A DNA stretch of 44,970 nt, taken from NCBI GenBank assembly GCA_900299205.1, contig OMIW01000091.1:1-44970 (forward strand), given 5' to 3'. The notes beneath the pieces were generated by a model. It had not been told where the DNA came from. It searched no databases and worked only from the letters and a program-made list of their open reading frames with translations. This document shows positions 41,929 through 44,970 of this stretch, in pieces; the stretch's first letter is position 1; the number at the start of each line of letters is the position of its first letter. Position numbers and translations under genes: made by a program. This stretch comes from Pseudomonadota bacterium (GTDB lineage Bacteria; Bdellovibrionota_C; UBA2361; OMIW01).

Positions 41929-42444
41929 ATGTCTGCAGAAATCTCCGGTCCCTCAGTTGGGCACCATGTCACCACCCTCGGACTCGATGTTGGTATTCAA
42001 CGCGTGGGGATGGCTCTTTATCGGCCGGAATTAGCCGCTATTGTCCCGATACCGACCGTTGAACGGGCTGGAAAGCGGGCAGAACAGCGAGCAATAAGTC
42101 TCGTGCAGGAGAACGCCATCCCCCTGATTGTGGTCGGAACGCCACTATCAAGCTCGGACGAAAAGACCCTTCAGGGGGAAGACGTCAACAATTTCAAACA
42201 TCGGCTCGCTCGTCGGTGTTCTGCGCTGATTATCGCGTGCGATGAGTTTCTCTCCTCCGAAGAGGCGAAAGAACTCCTCGGAATTAGAGGCTCGCCGAAC
42301 CGAACAATTCGGGAATCGGGGGCGATCGATGCGGTAGCGGCTTGCCTGATTCTCCTTCGACACCTCACGAGCAAGGGCCTTAATCCAACGATTGAGATCG
42401 GAGCCCTTGTTCGCCAAGTCGCCAAACTTCAACGGAGGAACTGA
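41929..42444 (+). CDS. ruvX: RuvX/YqgF-family Holliday junction resolvase-like nuclease
   Basis: LGLDVGIQRVGMAL, IVVGTPLSS, CDEFLSSEEAKELL, SGAIDAVAACLILLRHL match the RuvX catalytic layout. Confidence 0.82.
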   Translation: MSAEISGPSVGHHVTTLGLDVGIQRVGMALYRPELAAIVPIPTVERAGKRAEQRAISLVQENAIPLIVVGTPLSSSDEKTLQGEDVNNFKHRLARRCSALIIACDEFLSSEEAKELLGIRGSPNRTIRESGAIDAVAACLILLRHLTSKGLNPTIEIGALVRQVAKLQRRN

Positions 42445-42664
42445 ATATCAAAACAAAGCTCAAGAACGCCTTCTCAGCGAAAAGGGTCCCGCGGCGGACG
42501 CTGCCATTACCCAGGCAGAGATCAAAAACCTGTTCTTCAAACACAACTCCCTGATAACATGATGATCGACTGAACATATCTTCCCTCGGGAAACATCTTC
42601 CTTTCATGAGGTATTAGGGGGGTCGAATGACGATCTTTAACGGGCAGGAACAAAAACTCATATC

Positions 42665-43879
42665 ATGAAACTGACCAGAAAGAAGCTAACGAAACCTGAT
42701 GCCTGGCCTGCTGGGATCATATCGGCCATATCCTCCGAATCCGGGGTCTCGCGAGTCCGCTTTTTAGTTTACGCAATCATTCCAATTTTAGCTGGCTTCA
42801 TTACCTATACCACTCTCCACACCCTTTTTTTCAATCCGATAAATCCCGACGACACAGCTCCACAATCGATCGAGATCATGAAAGAATCTACCCTCAAAAG
42901 GATCTCCATAGAGCTCCAACAGCGAGGTTTCATCAAGTATGCATGGCCCCTCAACTATGCGGGCCGGGTATCGGGTAAGGACCGAAAAATAGTCGCGGGG
43001 GAATACGAGATTCGGCGGTCCATGTCTCCCACTCAACTTCTTGAAGCGATAACTTCAGGAAAACCAATCGAGCGGAAAGTTATCGTAAAAGAGGGGGTCT
43101 CAATCGCAGATATCGGCCAGATAGTTGAAGATGCCGGTCTTCTGAAAAAAGGGGCTTTTGATCAAGCCCTCGTTGATCCCTCACTGATCAAAGCCTCAGG
43201 TTCTTACAATGGTCAGCTTGAAGGATATTTATTCCCAGAAACTTACATCTTCTCTCGCCCGGTCTCAGCCAAGGAGATCGTCACTCGTATGCTGAAAATG
43301 GGACTTGAGCGCTGGCCACAAACTTTTAGTGACCGTGCCGAGCAGTTGGGTATGACCCGTCATCAGGTGTTGACTCTCGCCTCTATCATAGAAAAGGAAA
43401 CGGGTGTCTCAGAGGAACAACCGAGAATCGCTTCAGTCTTTCACAATCGTCTCGAGCGCGGGATGCCCCTTCAGAGTGACCCCACAGTTATTTATGGATT
43501 AAGGGGTAACTTCGACGGTAATTTAACTCGGGCCCACCTCGAAATGCCAACTCCCTACAATACCTACACCATCTCTGGACTTCCGCCCGGCCCAATCGGC
43601 AACCCTGGCGATTCTGCGATAAAGGCAGCTCTATATCCCGAGAAGACCGACTATCTTTTTTTCGTCGCAGATGGAGCGGGTCGACACGTTTTTTCAGCTA
43701 CTCTTGAAGAGCATAATTCCGCTGTTGCGCGGTACCAGCTCGGGGTAAAGCGTGAGCCGGATACGAAACCAAGCCCTGATATTGGCACCTCGGGGGGAGG
43801 ACTGGAAAATGCTTCTTCAAAGCCCTCTCAATATGAAGAGACAGATCCCCTCATGATTCCACCACTGACTGCACCGTGA
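42665..43879 (+). CDS. mltG: endolytic murein transglycosylase MltG
   Basis: LTLASIIEKETGVSEEQPRIASVFHNRLERGMPLQSDPTVIYGL, MPTPYNTYTISGLPPGPIGNPGDSAIKAAL; N-terminal TM. Confidence 0.96.
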   Translation: MKLTRKKLTKPDAWPAGIISAISSESGVSRVRFLVYAIIPILAGFITYTTLHTLFFNPINPDDTAPQSIEIMKESTLKRISIELQQRGFIKYAWPLNYAGRVSGKDRKIVAGEYEIRRSMSPTQLLEAITSGKPIERKVIVKEGVSIADIGQIVEDAGLLKKGAFDQALVDPSLIKASGSYNGQLEGYLFPETYIFSRPVSAKEIVTRMLKMGLERWPQTFSDRAEQLGMTRHQVLTLASIIEKETGVSEEQPRIASVFHNRLERGMPLQSDPTVIYGLRGNFDGNLTRAHLEMPTPYNTYTISGLPPGPIGNPGDSAIKAALYPEKTDYLFFVADGAGRHVFSATLEEHNSAVARYQLGVKREPDTKPSPDIGTSGGGLENASSKPSQYEETDPLMIPPLTAP

Positions 43880-44970
43880 CGTTTCAATCGCTCATCACAA
43901 AAGTCCTCGTTAGCCGGCGGAGGATCGCTATACTCGATAAAGTAATCGAGGCTGGTCTCACGTGTTGTGGAATCACGATTGCATTTATTCTGTGCGAGAT
44001 CGTATCTAAAACAGCGGCAGCAATAGTTCTCTTTTTTGGTTTTTGCCTATTTATTTATCTTCTGTTCCGACGAAGATGGTTTTTTCTGCCCCAATTTGAT
44101 GACACATGCCTTCTGATAGACGAACAGCTCGATCTGAAAAGCAGAGCTGTTAGCTTAATGTATGCTCAAACAAGCTCAGCGGAGGCCCGCGGCGCAATCT
44201 GTGCAATCATCGAAAACCAGCTTGCCCAAGTAAGCGTTTCTGCCGAGCAGATATCCTCTCTGAGAGAGCCCGTCCCTTGGGTGAAAATGGGTTGGCTCGG
44301 AGTTGGTATGGGTTTAACTACCCTTATCATCATCCTCAAACAACCCGGCGCGATAAACGAAGAGTCTGGTCTCGTCGCGCAGAATCTCGAACAATTCATC
44401 TCTGAGAATCAGGGGCTACCGCCGCGAGCATCTGAGAAACTCTCGGAGTTGGCGCAGACCATTCGCAGTTCGGGCCTTGGTAGCGATGCCGTTGAGGAAA
44501 AAATTACTGAGACCCTGTCAGCCTTGGATGATTCGGCAAAAAGTGGGGATAACTACGAACCTTCCCTCAGCCCAAAGAACTCTGAGGGAGTGCCAGAGGA
44601 GATACCGAACTCCATCAGTATCCCTACCCCAACTCCAACGGCCACTGCCACGCCCACACCACAACAAACCTCATCAGACAGGTCAGACGTCGATATTCAA
44701 CACAGCGATCAAACAGATGGGCGAAATTCGGCAAGTAAAAAGAATGAAGAACGAAAGGAGGAAAGCACGAATCAGAGTTCGGAGAAAAAAACCTCCGATG
44801 AGCGAGAAAAATCTCAACAAGAGGGAGGAAGCGGGGCCCAAAACAAAGAGTCTGCTCAAAAAGGCGATGAACAGTCTAAGAATGAGGGTTCAGGGAATGG
44901 GCAAGAGAAGAACGACCAGAAAGGGGGAGGACAGAAATCTGACGAACCTGCCGGAAGCGGAAAAGGCGAC
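43876..44970 (+). CDS. membrane protein with Lys/Glu/Gln/Ser-rich tail, truncated by window edge
   Basis: Open frame from GTG 43876 (GTGA overlap with mltG stop) to the window end with no stop: VTFQSLITKVLVSRRRIAILDKVIEAGLTCCG..., TM segments, LLIDEQLDLKSRAVSLMYAQ, then PTPTPTATATPTP and a charged low-complexity tail. Absent from the ORF track because it lacks a stop. Confidence 0.8.
   Translation, partial: MTFQSLITKVLVSRRRIAILDKVIEAGLTCCGITIAFILCEIVSKTAAAIVLFFGFCLFIYLLFRRRWFFLPQFDDTCLLIDEQLDLKSRAVSLMYAQTSSAEARGAICAIIENQLAQVSVSAEQISSLREPVPWVKMGWLGVGMGLTTLIIILKQPGAINEESGLVAQNLEQFISENQGLPPRASEKLSELAQTIRSSGLGSDAVEEKITETLSALDDSAKSGDNYEPSLSPKNSEGVPEEIPNSISIPTPTPTATATPTPQQTSSDRSDVDIQHSDQTDGRNSASKKNEERKEESTNQSSEKKTSDEREKSQQEGGSGAQNKESAQKGDEQSKNEGSGNGQEKNDQKGGGQKSDEPAGSGKGD

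Overview
This window is a compact bacterial chromosomal segment made mostly of core genes. The divided F1-ATPase operon (b'-b-delta-alpha-gamma-beta-epsilon, without a and c) directly downstream of parA-parB recalls the arrangement I know from Deltaproteobacteria-type genomes. That is a lineage inference only.

Recognisable content, left to right: tRNA-Ser(GGA); a FlgM-like protein; EttA-type ABC-F ATPase; a secreted Yellow/MRJP-like propeller protein; a polytopic membrane protein plus two glycosyltransferases; recJ and rppH; a GspE/PilB-type ATPase; the atp operon; parB and parA with two parS palindromes; an alpha-oxoamine-synthase-like protein; a UbiB-family protein; prfB with its +1 programmed frameshift; a minor-pilin cluster; a zinc alcohol dehydrogenase; ybeY and phoH; alaS; cinA; ruvX; mltG; and a membrane protein running off the right edge.

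I saw no CRISPR array, prophage, transposase, or clear novel multi-gene defence system. The best leads are (1) an alpha-oxoamine-synthase-fold protein that appears to have lost its PLP lysine and other PLP-site residues (SPTLC1-like pseudoenzyme), (2) a decayed second copy of the CinA C-terminal domain in the alaS-cinA gap, (3) a bacterial Yellow/MRJP-like protein, (4) an epsilon subunit lacking the C-terminal helical domain, and (5) two minor pilins lacking Glu+5. All homology calls are from motif recognition by eye; no search was run.
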